DNA of 64,000 bases from NCBI RefSeq assembly GCF_030867145.1, contig NC_134428.1, forward strand, positions 7,068,001 to 7,132,000, in the 5' to 3' direction. Positions 36,921 to 50,780 of this stretch are shown here, piece after piece; the first letter of the stretch is position 1, and every line of letters starts with the position of its first letter. This stretch comes from Opisthocomus hoazin (lineage: Eukaryota; Chordata; Aves; Opisthocomiformes; Opisthocomidae). The position numbers and the translations under genes are program-made. The notes under the pieces are model-generated. The model saw only the letters and a list, made by a program, of their open reading frames with translations, made no database searches and was not told the DNA's origin.

Positions 36921-39900
36921 AGCCAGATTCAGCAGGACTTGACAAATACTGAGGTGCTTGACTGGTAAGACCAAGAGCCAAAACAACCCCCCAAGACATT
37001 GCTTGAAGTTGAGTATATTTGGAGGAGGCGGAGAGGAACAGAGGGGAACCGAGTGGATTTTGGTGGTCGGCCGCACACGGCTGGGGCAGCATTTCATCTT
37101 GGAAGGTCCAGCACAAGTGTTTATAACCAGACAAATCAAGTGCTTGGGAGAAGGGAGTTTCTTGGAGCGCTCACATGCGAGGACTGAGTCATCTGCAACG
37201 TTATTTATATTGGAACACTCTAGGGCAGGTTATGGGGTTGTTTTGAAAGCAGGCAGGCTTAGAACAAAAAAGTAAAGATCTCCATTCAGTGCAAAATCCA
37301 GTGTGGTTTTGGTTGGAGAACTACACAAAGTCTCTTGAAGTGGCATTTACGTAACGTAATCCTGATACAAGAACCAGATGGTTTCTGGCTGCGCACCGGC
37401 AGCAACATGTACGCCCTTGACAAGCAAAAAGTTCTACATGGCAGGTAATGCTCATGTGTTAATGGAAAAATGTGCTTCCAACTGATCACATTCAGGGAAA
37501 ACACTACTGTGCAGGGCAGCACTTATAAAAGTAAAAAAAAATAATAAAATCCCCACCAACACCACAGATAATTCATTTTGAAAGAGAAAAAAAAATGTGA
37601 TTCACAATGAAGGACTATACACCTCTGCTAAGTGGAAGTCTTTCCTTCAAGCACCAAGAGCTTACCCTCACCAGAGCCTAAAGAATGAGTTTTAAAGACC
37701 TTGTGAAAGCCACTCGCTGGCTACTCTCTGGTGCAGAGTTCCTGTCCAGGTTTGAGACACACATTGCCAGGGCCTCTATTGTTCAAAGTTCAGTATAATT
37801 AAGGGAGATTCTCACTTGTGTTACTGTTGTAATACTTAGAATTTTGTTAAACTACAAGTAAGTTTCTCAGGTATGTGTGGCAATCATTTCTCTGTTTAAA
37901 AAAGAAAAGTCATACGCAGTCCCACCAAGGTCTGGGACAGAAGCAGGAATAGGATACAATCCTTTTTTATCAGGGGAATGGAGGAAGCAGTTAGGAGTAA
38001 GAAATCAGTTTCCCAAGCAGCTAGTATCATAACAAACACCTGAATATAGTACTGTACCTAAGTGGTTTTTTGTTTGTTTTTTAATACTAGCCTTTGCTTG
38101 TTAGGTGACATTGTTTAACCAGTAGGTATCTGATATGTTTCATTTTGTATGGAAACAAGGTAACACCATGTGGAACAAAGGCACTCATGGGTTACTACTG
38201 TTGAATAATACATAAAAATCCAGTGGAAACCAAGCTTGGTGAATTCTGCTGACAGAGTGGCTTGTTATTGTACACTTTTTGCCATCATAATGAGCATTTA
38301 ATAGCTTAGGTTTATAATGACTGCAGTGTTGTATTGCAAGCTTGTTTTTTGTTTGAGCCTTGTCACAGCCTACAAGTCAGAAAAGGCTTAACTAGAGGCA
38401 GGTACTATATTTTCAGAGCAATTAAGACTTACCTTGAGATTGCTAGTACACAGAACATATAGGCAGCACTTCCTACACACACTTTGGCATTCCTTAAAAA
38501 GACTTCTTGAAGGTCTTTGAAATGGAGCTTCATTCTGTCAGCTCCTAAAGTACTGAGCTGTGATAGTTTTTTTTTGTGGGGGGTTGTGGGGGGTGTGTAC
38601 AGGGAGTTGGGCCAAATGTGTGTTTGGTCAGAGGTATGGAAGTATGTATTACCACTGATTTCAGGGGAAACTAATTACTTGTGTTATCCAACATTCCTTC
38701 CTTCCTTGACAGCTACTTGTTCCCTAGGTACTTGCTAGGAGATAAACAATTAGTCCACTGAATTTCAGAAGACGCCAGATGTCCTTCAGAGTGTACAAAC
38801 CTGTTTTGCAGGCTGTGTCGCACGTAGGAATTGTGTAAACTCAAACACTAAATTTTTAACAGGGCTAGCAGTTTGTTTTTCCACTTTGGTATTCAAAACC
38901 TAAGCGGAATCACGATAATTTTACTGGCGAAATATCTACTGGAATGTAAATAGTCATGTTCTCTTGAGGTTTTAAAGCCTTATAAAAGCTTTTTCTTGTT
39001 TAAATCTTTTTTTGCATTAAAATGTTTAGAATAAATATACTAGCTCTTCATTTAATAAATACTAAAAAGCTTTTCTTACTGAGAACCACCCATATAAATC
39101 CATCATCACATTGTGACCGACTTAAATTATCAAAGCACCACTTAGAAGAGGCTGGACCACCTCAGGGTTAACATGTGGGGACTGGAGTGCAGAGGAACTC
39201 TCTCCCCCACAATTGCAGTTCTACCTGTCCTTGCACTGCCTTCTAGACCCTTTCCTGAGTCAATCTATGTAATTAAATTTAGCTACAGAACAATCCACTT
39301 TCTTCTTCCTGCTGGGTTACTGAGGTGAATCAGCTCTGAAGAGGTGCTTGACAAGTGCCAGAGCTGGTATAAAGTAAGAAAGGGGAACCGGACTTCTTTT
39401 TTGAGTGAGAACAAGCTATTCACGTATTAAACTATCTCAAGGTAGCTTCACCACTAGTTTGCAGCCTGTGACAAGTCAACACTGTAGCAGTGAAATGGAG
39501 GTCCTCATTCATACGATATTAGGAGTAGTATTCTGTACTTCAGTAGTAACTTTCATCCAAGGTTCTTACAAGCATTTTATGACCTAGCAGATATACCTAT
39601 CAAATACCAATGCTTTAGGTATGTGAACTGAAGCAGAAAAGAAAGTTGTATTTCACTAGAAGGCTTCGAACAGGTTAACAGCTTTGAGCATTTAACAGCT
39701 CACCACCAACAGGTAAGCTTACTGAACTCCATAAAATAGCAGCAGTCTAAGGGAGAAGGGGAGTGGTTTTAGGGTGCTGGGTTATGAGTACATTGACTCA
39801 GTTTACTTGACATCAGATAAGTCCCTGAGCTGCTGCAAAACGGAAGAGAAAATGTTTGGCTGAGATTGGGAGGAGCAGGAAAGGAATAAGACTCCCCTTT

Positions 39901-42900
39901 CTGGTGTGGCAGCAAGCTGAAATTCAACTGACACACTGTGAGCCATGCCTTGAGATTTAAAGGTATCCAAATACACGTTAGTTATGCACTTAAATAAGTA
40001 GCCTGATATTTAGAATTGCTTTGAAGTCAGAAGGAGCCTTTAAAAACAAAGCCAGAAGAACAAGTTATGTACCTAGGAGGAAGAAAATACAAGAGTTACA
40101 AGGTAAATTATTAAAAGAAAAATATAGGAAACTGTGCTCAGCTATGAAAGCGCCATTCTAGAAGCATAGCTCTTTATCTGAGGCTTATGTGAAGGAACAA
40201 TCTCAAAGGACATTCTAGAAATTAAGTTTAGCATTACTTAGAAGCAGCAGGTGGAGTTAAATGAGTTCAGAAAGTTTTTGTGGAAAACATAAATTAAGGC
40301 TGTACCTAAGTACAAATGATACCTCTCTTGAAGGAAGGCTGTGGGTTTTTCTGAATAACTTTCATAATATTAATGAGGCCTGACACAGATCTGAAAATAC
40401 TGAACTAGTTTAAGTTTGATTAGGTGCCAGGAGATTATAAATTAGTATTCTTAAACTCTGGGAAATTCTTTTTCCAGGTGGTCTGTGGAGATGTAGCAGA
40501 GAACTGGAGAACAAGAAACACACTATGTTTCAGCATGATGGCTTTTCAAGAGCCAAGTCTATAATTCACTTATGCTTCCAGGAACACCAGCAAAGCTTAG
40601 GGTAAAGAGGCTTTTATATTTGCACAAATCCATGTATAATCTAAACTAATATATCTTGACCCAGAAACATATTTTCACTGATTTTTTTGTTCTAACCCTG
40701 CTATTTAGTAAGCGCTGTTTCTGACCTATTGCTCTCCCTCTGCTGGACATTCACATAATTGCTGTATTTGTGTTGTCTTACATTAATGTGTTTTAAGCTA
40801 TTTGATTGGAAGAGATTCAAATAAAAGTCCTCTTTGATTTTCCAAATGTAGCACCATAGCATAAGCTCTCTTCCACAGTACAGTTGTAGAATTACTCCAG
40901 GCTTGCACAGGGGCATCCTCAAAGGAATTTAGCAACTCTTACGCATTTCATTGTGGGTTGGTGATGAGTACTTCTGAGCTGGATTCTTCTTTTTGAGGTC
41001 TCCAGTCTAGAGTTAAAGCCTTTCTTTTGGAGCAGTTAAAGCACATACTGTAGGTTTCAAAAGGGCATAAAATTCATTAGTTTTACTTTAGACATCAAAA
41101 GAAATATGGGAATCCATACACCAAAATACCAGTTCATAAATCTCTGTGTCCATCTCCTTCCCTCTTAAATACTTCATATGCTCAGCTCCTTATTTTCTAA
41201 GGTAACCACATGCCTCTCACTCTTGAACGTGTACACAATCTTTCTTTCTCTTGCTTATATATCTCTAGAAATAAAAGGTGGTCTTTTTTATAAGTACCAT
41301 CCTTTTTTTCAGGTGACTTTAATTGGAGGCTCAAGAGTTCTCAGCTGTGTGGTCTATTGCTTAGTTAGCCTGTTGTTCAGATTTGAAAAACCTGTAAGTT
41401 GGGTGCTAGCTAGTTCTTTGTTCAAGGTTCCTCTCTGGATGTGCACTCATTGCAGTTTACTCCTTAGAATTTCTTCTGTGGTTTTGACACCATGAGCCTC
41501 CAGACTGATAAATAGTAAGGGGAGGGTGGTTTAGGTAAGTAGTTTTGCTATCGAAACTTTGTTACATGGAGGGTTTTTTGCTATCAAAGTTCAAAATAAA
41601 CAAAGATGGGGGTTTAGGTGTGTATATTGTGAACAATCTATTCATAGTTTATAAGCCTTCTGACAGTTGAAAATGTTGTAAATAGCAGAAGGATTTTTTA
41701 ATGTGGAAGGAATGCGCTGAGCAAAGAACGTGCATCTAAGGAAGGGAAGAATGAGATCGCTTTAACAACGTATACAGTGACTGAGTTAGGATTGGAAAGG
41801 TTAGAGATGGGGGGAATCTGTTTTGAAGGCAGAGACTGTGTGATTCTAGAGATCTGAAAGCCAGGTGTAGGATTGGTGGGAGGAGGCATCATGTCAGGTA
41901 AGGTACTGAAGCAGCTGAAAATAAATCCTGTTAAGTATAATCCAGACCTCTGTTCAACTGTTCTTATGCTTTCATCTTGATTAGCAACATTTTGATTAGA
42001 AAATTAACCTTCTGCTTTGTTAATTTGTTTTTACCTATAAATCTGTTGGATGTGGAGAGTAAGTATTACAAGCCCGAGGTACATAAATTCTCTGGAAATG
42101 ATAAATGGAAATGGAGGATATTTTTGCTCCCTGTGACCTCAGACAAATTTGAGAATCTCAGGGTCTGGGATGCTGAGTTGACTGAGCAACAATAGCTTTT
42201 AAGTATGTGCCAGATCCTCAGGAGATGTTCCTTCACTGGCTGTAAGCTAGTATTGTTCTAGCAGGAGACAAATAACAGAGAATTTGCAATTCTGGATGCC
42301 ATCAAATTGTCAGTCTTGCAGCTTGATATAGAGGTCAAAAAATGCAGAAAAGGTGGCTAGCATTTAAAGTGGGGCTTACAGTCTAACACAGATGCGCAAG
42401 GCCAGTCCCTCCTATCAAACAGAATTCAGCTGTACCTCATGTAATTGTTCTGCACCATGCTGTTAAAGAATGTCTTTGTGAGATAATGAAAATGTTGAAC
42501 TTTGCACTGAAAATATCAATACAGGGTGTTAATGCAGGGTATGTAATGTGCTGTTTATTGGCACCCTTTCTTACTGCAGTGACTCCCCAACATGGAGAAG
42601 CTCAGTTGCCATGTCCACTGTTGCATTCCGTAACATCTCTAGGCCAGGTCTCCTGCCTTATAGACGTGGTACGAGTTTTATAACACTTGTGTTTCATGTG
42701 GAAAGCTTTACATGCTGGCTGGCTGGCTGTCTCCAGGGAGGTGGAAATAGAAAACTAGTTCGGTGTGGGATTTTCATATGCTTTCTTTTCCCCTTCTTAA
42801 TTCTCCAGAATTCCAGTTGAGGGAGCATTTTGTTCATTAGAGATCCCTTAAGATTTTAGTTTCAGTGATGACTAAAGCAAAATGGCATTATTGTTATGAA

Positions 42901-45900
42901 GAAAGAATAACAGTGTCATGGGATTTTTAAAGCTGCTGTTCTATAGCTGGTTAACATTGTTGCAGAAAATAATTACTTCATTATGAAACTGTAAGAATGA
43001 AATAGTGAGCTTGTTCCTAAATAGGACTAATTACTCCAGAATTATTCTGTGCCAGTGTTTTTATTCTGGAGAAGGCAATTTGCATGCGGAGTTATTCTGG
43101 AATAGGGGTGGCTAAATCAGCTACAATTTCAATCCTGTCTTGAGAGAGAGCACCTATCGGCACTGTGATGCCGTACATGGGAATTTGAAATAAACTTATT
43201 GTGTGTTACCTAAACTTGTCCGCAAACACTGAATGGCTAGAGAATTTGGTTAAAATTATCTGAAGAAAAATTCTTGTTAGACTTCAGTGTATGCCAAGCA
43301 CTTCACGTCATTCATAGGTGTTCATGCACATTTATTTTTGTTATAACTTCATTACTCCTGCTGGCATTATACCACTCTAGTTTTTAGTTTGTTTTGTCCA
43401 TCTACAAAGTCACTAAAATAGTAGTTTGTGGTAGATTATTTGTTCAACATGAAATATAAGTGCTTACATTATGAAATTAAGAACAAAAAATAAGTTTACA
43501 TTCTGTAAAAACCATTGAACCAACATAAAAATTTCACTGCCATTCTGACAATTAAGCTAATGCTTAATCCAAACTTGTTTGCTGTTGCGGAAGTGTGAGA
43601 CCGACAAAAATATGTTCCAAAAATCAGTTTTAATGATGTAAAAAATAGAACGGTCGAATTGAACAGCAATCTTGTATTCCAAACACTTCAGCAGACACAA
43701 CTTCCTTATGGGCTTAGGATGTTAGCTGGGAACTACTGCTATGCAGTGTATAACTGTAAATCTGAGCTTGGAATGACGACTGCAAATGTGCAAACCACTC
43801 GCCTGTAAGGTGAGGGCACTCAGCTCCAGGAAGTTTCTTTAGATGGTGTCGCGGTCCAAGGGGAGAGCCTCCACCTGCAGTCCCGCTGCTCTAAGGAAGA
43901 CTGGCTTGGGGGGTGCTCTTCCAGCAGACTCCATTTGTACCCAGGACAGCCCCTGGCCTGTGGTCGTACATGACTCCTGCATGCTGAGAGGGTCTCCCAG
44001 GTGGTCTCGCTGGCTGAGGTGGTCTTTGGCAGGCTGGGGTGCTTGGGGTGCCAGGGGCTCTCCATGTATGTGGTCTGCAGCACACGCGCTTCCTGCCAAG
44101 CCAGCCACCTCGTCCCACGTACCGCGGTGTGAGACCCACCCCAGGGGCAGAGTGCACCCGCCACGCTTGCACAATTACTGGTGTATGCATTGTCCTTTGT
44201 AGTTACAGAACTCTGCTGGCACATGGGGAACGTCAGACAAATGAAGAAGGATCTTCTTTCCCCAAAGGGTTTATAGTCAATTAACAGTGCTTTTCTGCGC
44301 TATGCACTTAATCTTTTCCATAACTTGATTCCTAGCTAAGTAAACTTTCAACATAGTAAGGGATACAGAAATTGTCTGATATTTAGTTGACAATGTTTTC
44401 ACTATTGTTATTTTAATTGCTATTTTTTGGGAACATTTTTCTCTTCAGTTGTTTTGTTCCTTAATCTTTCTTGGAAACACCAGCTGTAGCAACAGCAATA
44501 TCACTCTTTGAAAAGTAGTGGTCTAATTAAACTATGCTGAACCAAACAGGCAAAATCCACATTGTTCTTGATTTTGCACTGTGCCCAAATGACATTAAAC
44601 ACTATTGTGCCTAAAAAGAGCATTGTTCTGTGCAGCTTGTAAAAGTTAATGGACACGATGAATCCTTTAATAACCCCTTCCTTTTGTTTAGAACAGCTTA
44701 TCTCCTCCCAGCCATACAGTTAAAGCTTACACTTAACAAAATATGGATTTCTGAAAATAACTGCATTGGAAAGTTTTAATGCTTTTTTAGGAGACAACTG
44801 TCTGTAAGACTGCTGTTCCTTGAAGTGCAGTACCTCTTGAGAAGAAAAAGTGCAGATTTTTTGCAAGTGCATTGATCTCACACATTTTTAGGATTGTTGT
44901 GATGATTTATAATGGACTTTATTTGGATTTTTTCTATAAATAGCTTCAGAGAATTGGAGAGGACTCAGACCAAGCCTGTACTAGAAGACCTGACAATATA
45001 TGTCAGTTGCCGTAGTGAGTGGAAAAAAAAGTTACATGTGCTGCCCAGAAGAGCTGTGCCAGCACAAAGCGACCAATGTACAAGCAACTATATAGCCAGA
45101 AGAATTCCTGTGTCAGCCTAGCTATTGTTGTTTGTGAAGGGAATGTAATAGTCCTAGCAGAATCTCTGAAGTACAGTCAGGCAAAAAAGCTGGCACAAGC
45201 ATGAACAGAGATAACCCCAAAGCGATGTTGGAACAAAGCTTCGTTGTTGAAGTTATGTGTGGTAAATAGACCTTAAGCTACTGTTCTGTGCGAGATGAAT
45301 TTCAATCCTTATGTTTAATTAGTAGTTCCCGTCTTTAATTAGTAATAGTTTCTTCAGTTTCCTCTTCAGAGTTTTCATGTTATTATTTCAGTGTTGAAAC
45401 TCACAATAGCTTTTTCCATACTAAATAGTGAAAGAAAAATTCTCCTTACCCTTTTCAGGTGACTAATTTCCGTCACATAAGTAATGCCAATTTAACACGT
45501 TAAAAATGGCTACTGACAAGGATTTCTGGAAGTCTTAGGTTTCTCCAGATGTTTGAGAAAACTGACAGTCAAATTTGGGTTCATGGCAGGAAATGTTCAG
45601 GCTGGATGCTCAGGGCTTGGCATGCCCATATTCTGCCAAAGCAGTGTCTAACTCTAGGTCTTCTGCTCACATGGTAGAAGGTTGTAAGAGTGTGTGTGTG
45701 TGTACAGCTCCAAAATATGACCTTCTGGTCTGCACTCTGCTGTTACCTACCTGTACTCCCTTCACCAGTAAAAATTACTTGATTTCTTTAAATCCTGCTC
45801 CGTAGTTTGATATCCTAGTAGAATTGACGGTATGCTGAAATTATTCTTCTAAATAACAAACAGATATTTACTGCTTCCAGATGTAGATTTGAAATTCAGA

Positions 45901-48158
45901 GAGGAGTTAGTTGTCGATAATGTCATTAGGAAAGCAAAGAAGTATATTTCATACCGGTCTTTATAAATTGTCCCTGGGTGTCACTCTTGAGTCAGACCGA
46001 AACATTTTAGAAGCAAATCTGATAATTGTTTTTCCTTTTTTTTTTTTTTTTTTCCTGTTGTTTCTGCAGTTAACACTTCTTAAATTTATTTCCCATTACT
46101 CTCCATAATGTTGTCAACTCCAGCAGGCCAGTTTGTCTGAATTATGTTATTCTTAGAGGATATCTTGGGGAGATTTTGAACTTAAGTTACAGTAATATAA
46201 CTGCAGAAGTGTCTCCCTGGCAACACTTTGTGGATTTACAGTGAAATGACTGATTGTTATCTTTGATAAATCCTTTCCCATTTTGTACAACTCTACTAAA
46301 TCATGCTATCCTTTTGGAGCAAAATCAAGTGACAAGGAGAAAGCATTTATTAGCATCAACATGTAACTCTGTGGAAAGCCAATGCAAGCCATGTAAATCC
46401 TGTAACTGAAAAAAAGCCGAAATGTAACTTCAGTGGTAAATAAGCCATGTATTTATTATTCCCTATAGGTAAATATCACTGTAGGAGAACCATCAGTATC
46501 CAGTCATCTCAGACATTTTTTTGTGTGGGTGTCCAGTCTATGTAAAACAAAATAGTGTGCCACTTAGAGGATTCAATGTGTATTATACAAGGCAGTGGAT
46601 AATTATTAACATAACTACTCTTTCTAAGTAACAATATCCTTACCTTAATGTCACTTAATGAATTTATTCTTAATGCGTCTGGCTTTTGTTTCATTGGTTG
46701 GCTGAATCCAATATTCTACATTATAAACAGCTTCTGAATCCAGATATTACATCTTTCATATTAAAGCCAGTTGGTATAGTACACTTCTCCCAGCAAAGTG
46801 TGTGAAGGTTTGGTGTGGGGGTTTTTTAATATTAACTTGCTCCTGTCAAAATTACTCAAAAATGAAGGTTGCACAAGAATCTTGCTAAGATAGAAAATGT
46901 CTTCCTTACTCCTGCAGCACATCATTTCCCCAAATCTGTTTTATTGCAAGTGCCATCGCCCATCTACATAATAACTATCAAATACATTTTCTGCGCACTG
47001 TACCAAGTAATCCTCTGTTGAATGAGTTAGCTTTTTCTGGATGTGCTGGTTTTGGCACTTGTTTTTGAGGGCGAACAACACAATGTTTACTGAATTACAA
47101 AACAGTTATGCTGGATTAATTTCCGCTTTGAGAATAAGTATTTGTAGTATGCTTTTTAGAGGCATGGACAGATAAAGAAGTGGTTTCCCAAAATGTAATT
47201 TCAAAACTGCTCTATAGAAACTTGTCTTCAGAAGTTCTGCGCAATCTCATGTAGTCAGTGAAAACAGCAGGTGAACCATAGGACATAGATTTTGAAATAA
47301 TGTGTGTTTTAGAAGTGCAGCAAGGTCTGTCACTGGGAATTATTGCTTATCAAGATCTTTTGATTCTGTGCTTGCTTTCAGACCCTTGAGAAGCAGAACT
47401 TCTGAATGTTAGGATGTGCAGAAAACAAAGGCAACAGGCCATGACAACTGTAATTCCTCATTGTTTTTCTACCACTTGCCGCCTCTGTTGTTACATGTAT
47501 CAGTAAAACTACATATAGCTAAAGAGAAAAGACCATGACTTGTATGGTGGTTGTTTATATGAATGACACATTAGAGATCCTTTACTATCATTGCTCCCCA
47601 GTTTCCCTTTTTATGAAAAATGTATTGCTTAATAATCAAGGATTTGTGTTTTGGGGCACATCTATCAAAAAAAATTTGTCTCTAAAGGCTGTAAGCTTCA
47701 GGTGGGACCAATAGTAGTCCCACTGTAGGAGGAAAATTATCACTGTGTAAGAGACAGCAGTATTCTCCAGAGCTTGGATGAAATGAGCTGCATTTAGCCT
47801 TTTACATGACGGGAGGTTTCCCAGAGTCTGACTGAAAAGATGAGATTTCTTTGCATTTACTGCTGTGTCTCATGATATATGTGTTTGAACTCTAACTAGC
47901 CACATGGGAAAACTGTTTCTGGCCAACTGGTTGTAGAGAGTGTGAGCACATCTGCCACAGTATCTTATGATCCCATATACACAGTATCAAATAATTAAGA
48001 CACAAAATAATTTGTGCTGTACTTAGTTTGACAGGACATTTTAAATGAAGACATTGGCACATTAGTTCACCAAATTTGTACTTCCATGGTGGACTGAGTT
48101 TCACATCCCCACTAGGTAACCAGCTTTTTCTCTGTTCTGATTCTGGCCTTTTTTCCAG
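36921..48158. other. Intergenic DNA between the GSPT1 promoter and the repeat cluster
   Basis: About 11 kb of mostly AT-rich sequence with no recognisable protein-coding exon on either strand. A GC-richer block lies at about 43.84-44.23 kb. Small simple repeats include a short TG run near 45.69 kb and T-runs at about 46.03 kb. Confidence 0.55.
43840..44230. other. Unexplained GC-rich block with several overlapping open frames
   Basis: This 390-bp patch is distinctly richer in GC and CpG than its surroundings. It has open frames of 80-134 codons on both strands. None shows a domain I recognise. It begins with TGTCGCGG, which could be an old LTR end, but I found no matching terminus or target duplication. 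Confidence 0.3.
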
Positions 48159-48225
48159 GCCTTATGGAGTAAAACTCTATGACCTGACTGGATTAACAAA
48201 TTAAAGCTGCTTGTCACGTGGTCAG
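48159..48225 (+). other. Candidate non-coding exon (splice signals only)
   Basis: A pyrimidine tract ending in CCAG precedes, and a GTAAGC donor follows, a 67-nt segment. No protein similarity. It could be a lncRNA or upstream exon, or chance. Confidence 0.15.
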
Positions 48226-49258
48226 GTAAGCCCTAGAGCCCTTCCTTATGCTTCAGAATAGTGCAGAGTGAAGAGCAGGACTACCCCTTTCACTAGCATG
48301 AAGAGATTTAATCAGCTTAGCTCTATATAATCTAACCACATCTTTGGTGACCTGCAGACCAATCCTTCTAGTTTGTGCCAAAAGAGTCTGATTCAGAATA
48401 CATCTCACTACATTTGAGTGACAAAATATTTTAGGAATCGCAATATTAACACTTCTGCATATCATACAGCAGATGTATTAAAGTACAATGACAGCATGCT
48501 GTTTTGGAGAGAGGTGTTTTGCATACAGAAGAAAAGACATTACCAGCAAGTAAAACCAGATGCATTTCTCCTGGACTAGGAAAACAGAGGAAAGAATTTA
48601 GTAGCAAGAAGTAAAGTAGTTGTGAAGACTCTAATAATACTACTTATGGTAGGAGTTATATCCCATAGTTCTTTTCATTGTTAATTGTCTCACAAAGTAA
48701 TGTCAAGTTCTATGCTCCTCTCTAATGTTTTTCCCAGAAGTCCTATATTTGAGTGACATCTACTGGGAAGCATCTCTGCCTCAAGGTGAAGCTACTTGTG
48801 TAGCATCAACAGATCATTTAAAAAATGTTCAACATAACAGCACTGAGTTTACAGTATGACTTGAGAATGTATATATATATATTTTTTTTTAATATTATTA
48901 GCCGGTCTATGCAATTTCTTCCAAACTACTGTTAGTGTTGCTCTGTCAAAACATGTGCAGAGGGTTATAGAAAGGGGAATAATGTGCATTGCCTGGAGGA
49001 CATAAAATTGCACAAAGTTACTATTGTCAACTTGCTTGCGCTACCCCTCTGAACTGCTTTATATTACCAGTGACACCCTCAGCAAGAGCAGCAGCTATGG
49101 GTTCTTTTTAGTCAAGACTTCAGTTACTTTTCCACAAATATTACCTTCTTAATCTGCTTGAGAAAAGCAGTTTTGATTTATTAACGTGAATTTCAAACTT
49201 AAGAGTGTGTATCTTACACCTCACTGAAATGATGTTCCTTTTTTATTTTTTTTTTCAG

Positions 49259-49380
49259 ATCATCCACAAAGATACTGGGATCTGGGAGGGGAAACATAGG
49301 TCTACGTCATGAACGTACAATTCTGTTTCATCAGGCCATCCACAAGAGATTCAGACCAGTCCAGGCTACCTTAGACTTCT
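49259..49380 (+). other. Candidate non-coding exon (splice signals only)
   Basis: A strong T-rich tract ending in CAG and a GTGAGT donor bound a 122-nt segment without recognisable coding content. Confidence 0.18.
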
Positions 49381-49982
49381 GTGAGTTATTTAAGACTGTT
49401 TGACTGAGCAGTGTTTTGAGAGCCATCTGGTTTTCTAGAAAAGATTCATCCCATGTGTTGCGTAGCAGTATCTTCTGGAATGTATCTTAACTGTAAATTA
49501 TCAGTGATGCATTCTTCTTTGCTTCACTGAAGCACAGAAGCCTGAAGTTTGATTTCAGACTTCCTTTTGAACCTTAGAAGAATTAGAGCTATAAAACTGG
49601 TCATATTTCCAGAAGGTTCTTTAAGGGTGTCCCTTTACATTCCAGAAGTGAAGTTTGTAAGTTTCAGGGATAAAATCATGTCTGCATCAGCTGCACCAGA
49701 GAAAGTATTCTCACTGTTGAGCATTAGTTTAAATGGCTGTTGTGTTGATGACTGCAGTACATTTCCCCTGGAGTTTAGAAATTATATTTGGGTATAGCAC
49801 TGGTAGGCATAGAGAAGCAATGTTACAAGCAGTGTGCATACTCATTCTAGATGTATCCTATTATTTCTTTTGTTGCTTTTAGATCAACATTTCTCTCTTT
49901 AAGTCCATTCTTTGCAGTTTTTGTGAGTAGTACCATATCGTATCAAATATGTATCAACTGTAGGATACACTACAGTAATAAG

Positions 49983-50780
49983 TGGAGCAGGAGTGCGTAA
50001 CAAAGTTCAACAAAGGCAAACATAAGGTCTTGCACCTGGGAAAACGTAATCCAGGAGTGCAGCACAGGCTGGGATCTACCCAGCTGGGGAGCAGCTCTGT
50101 GGAAAGGGACCTGGGGGTCCTGGTGCACAGCTGGCTTGATATGAGTGAACAGTGTGCTTCTGCGGCCAACATGAAAGAAAGCCAGCAGGATGCTGGGTTT
50201 CATCAACAAGGGCATCGCCACCAGAGATAAAGAAGTCATCCCTCACTCCACTCAGCGCTTGTCAGGCCACACCTGGAATGCTGTGTTCAGTGCTGGTCCC
50301 CGCTATACAAAAATAATGTGGCCAGGCTGGAGAGGGTCCAGAGAAGGGCCACAAAGGTGATCAAAGGACTGGGAAGCCTGCCATATGAGGAAACGCTGGG
50401 AGAACTGGGTTTGTGCAGCCTTGAGAAAAGAAGGCTTAGAGGAGACCTTACCGCCATGTTCCAGAATTTAAAGGGTGGCTACAAAGAAGATGGAGACTCC
50501 CTTTTTACAAGGAGTCCCATGGAAAAGACGAGGAGTAATGGGTACAAGCTACTCCTCTGGAGATTCCGATTGGACACAAGAGGAAAATTTTTCACAATGA
50601 GAACACTCAGCCATTGCAATGATCTCCCCAGGGAAGTGGTGGATTCCCCAACGTTGGACACTTTTAAGATTCAGCTGGACAGGGTGTTGGGCGATCTTGT
50701 CTAGACCATGCTTTTGCTGAGAAAGGTTGGACCAGATGATCCTTGAGGTCCCTTCCAACCTCGTATTCTATCATTCTATC
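49983..50780 (+). repeat. CR1 LINE, 5'-truncated 3' portion
   Basis: About 800 bp in plus orientation. It contains degraded reverse-transcriptase-ORF remnants (for example the open frame 50318-50704, with LERVQRRATKVIKGLGSLPY) and the typical CR1 3' end: GGTTGGACCAGATGATCCTT, then GAGGTCCCTTCCAACCT and a short ATTCTATCATTCTAT tail. CR1 is the dominant LINE of birds and reptiles. It is a dead, 5'-truncated copy as usual for the family. Confidence 0.93.

Noticed and set aside
50318-50704. 128-codon frame as a host gene
   Set aside because: It is the decayed end of the CR1 reverse-transcriptase ORF within a recognisable CR1 3' end.
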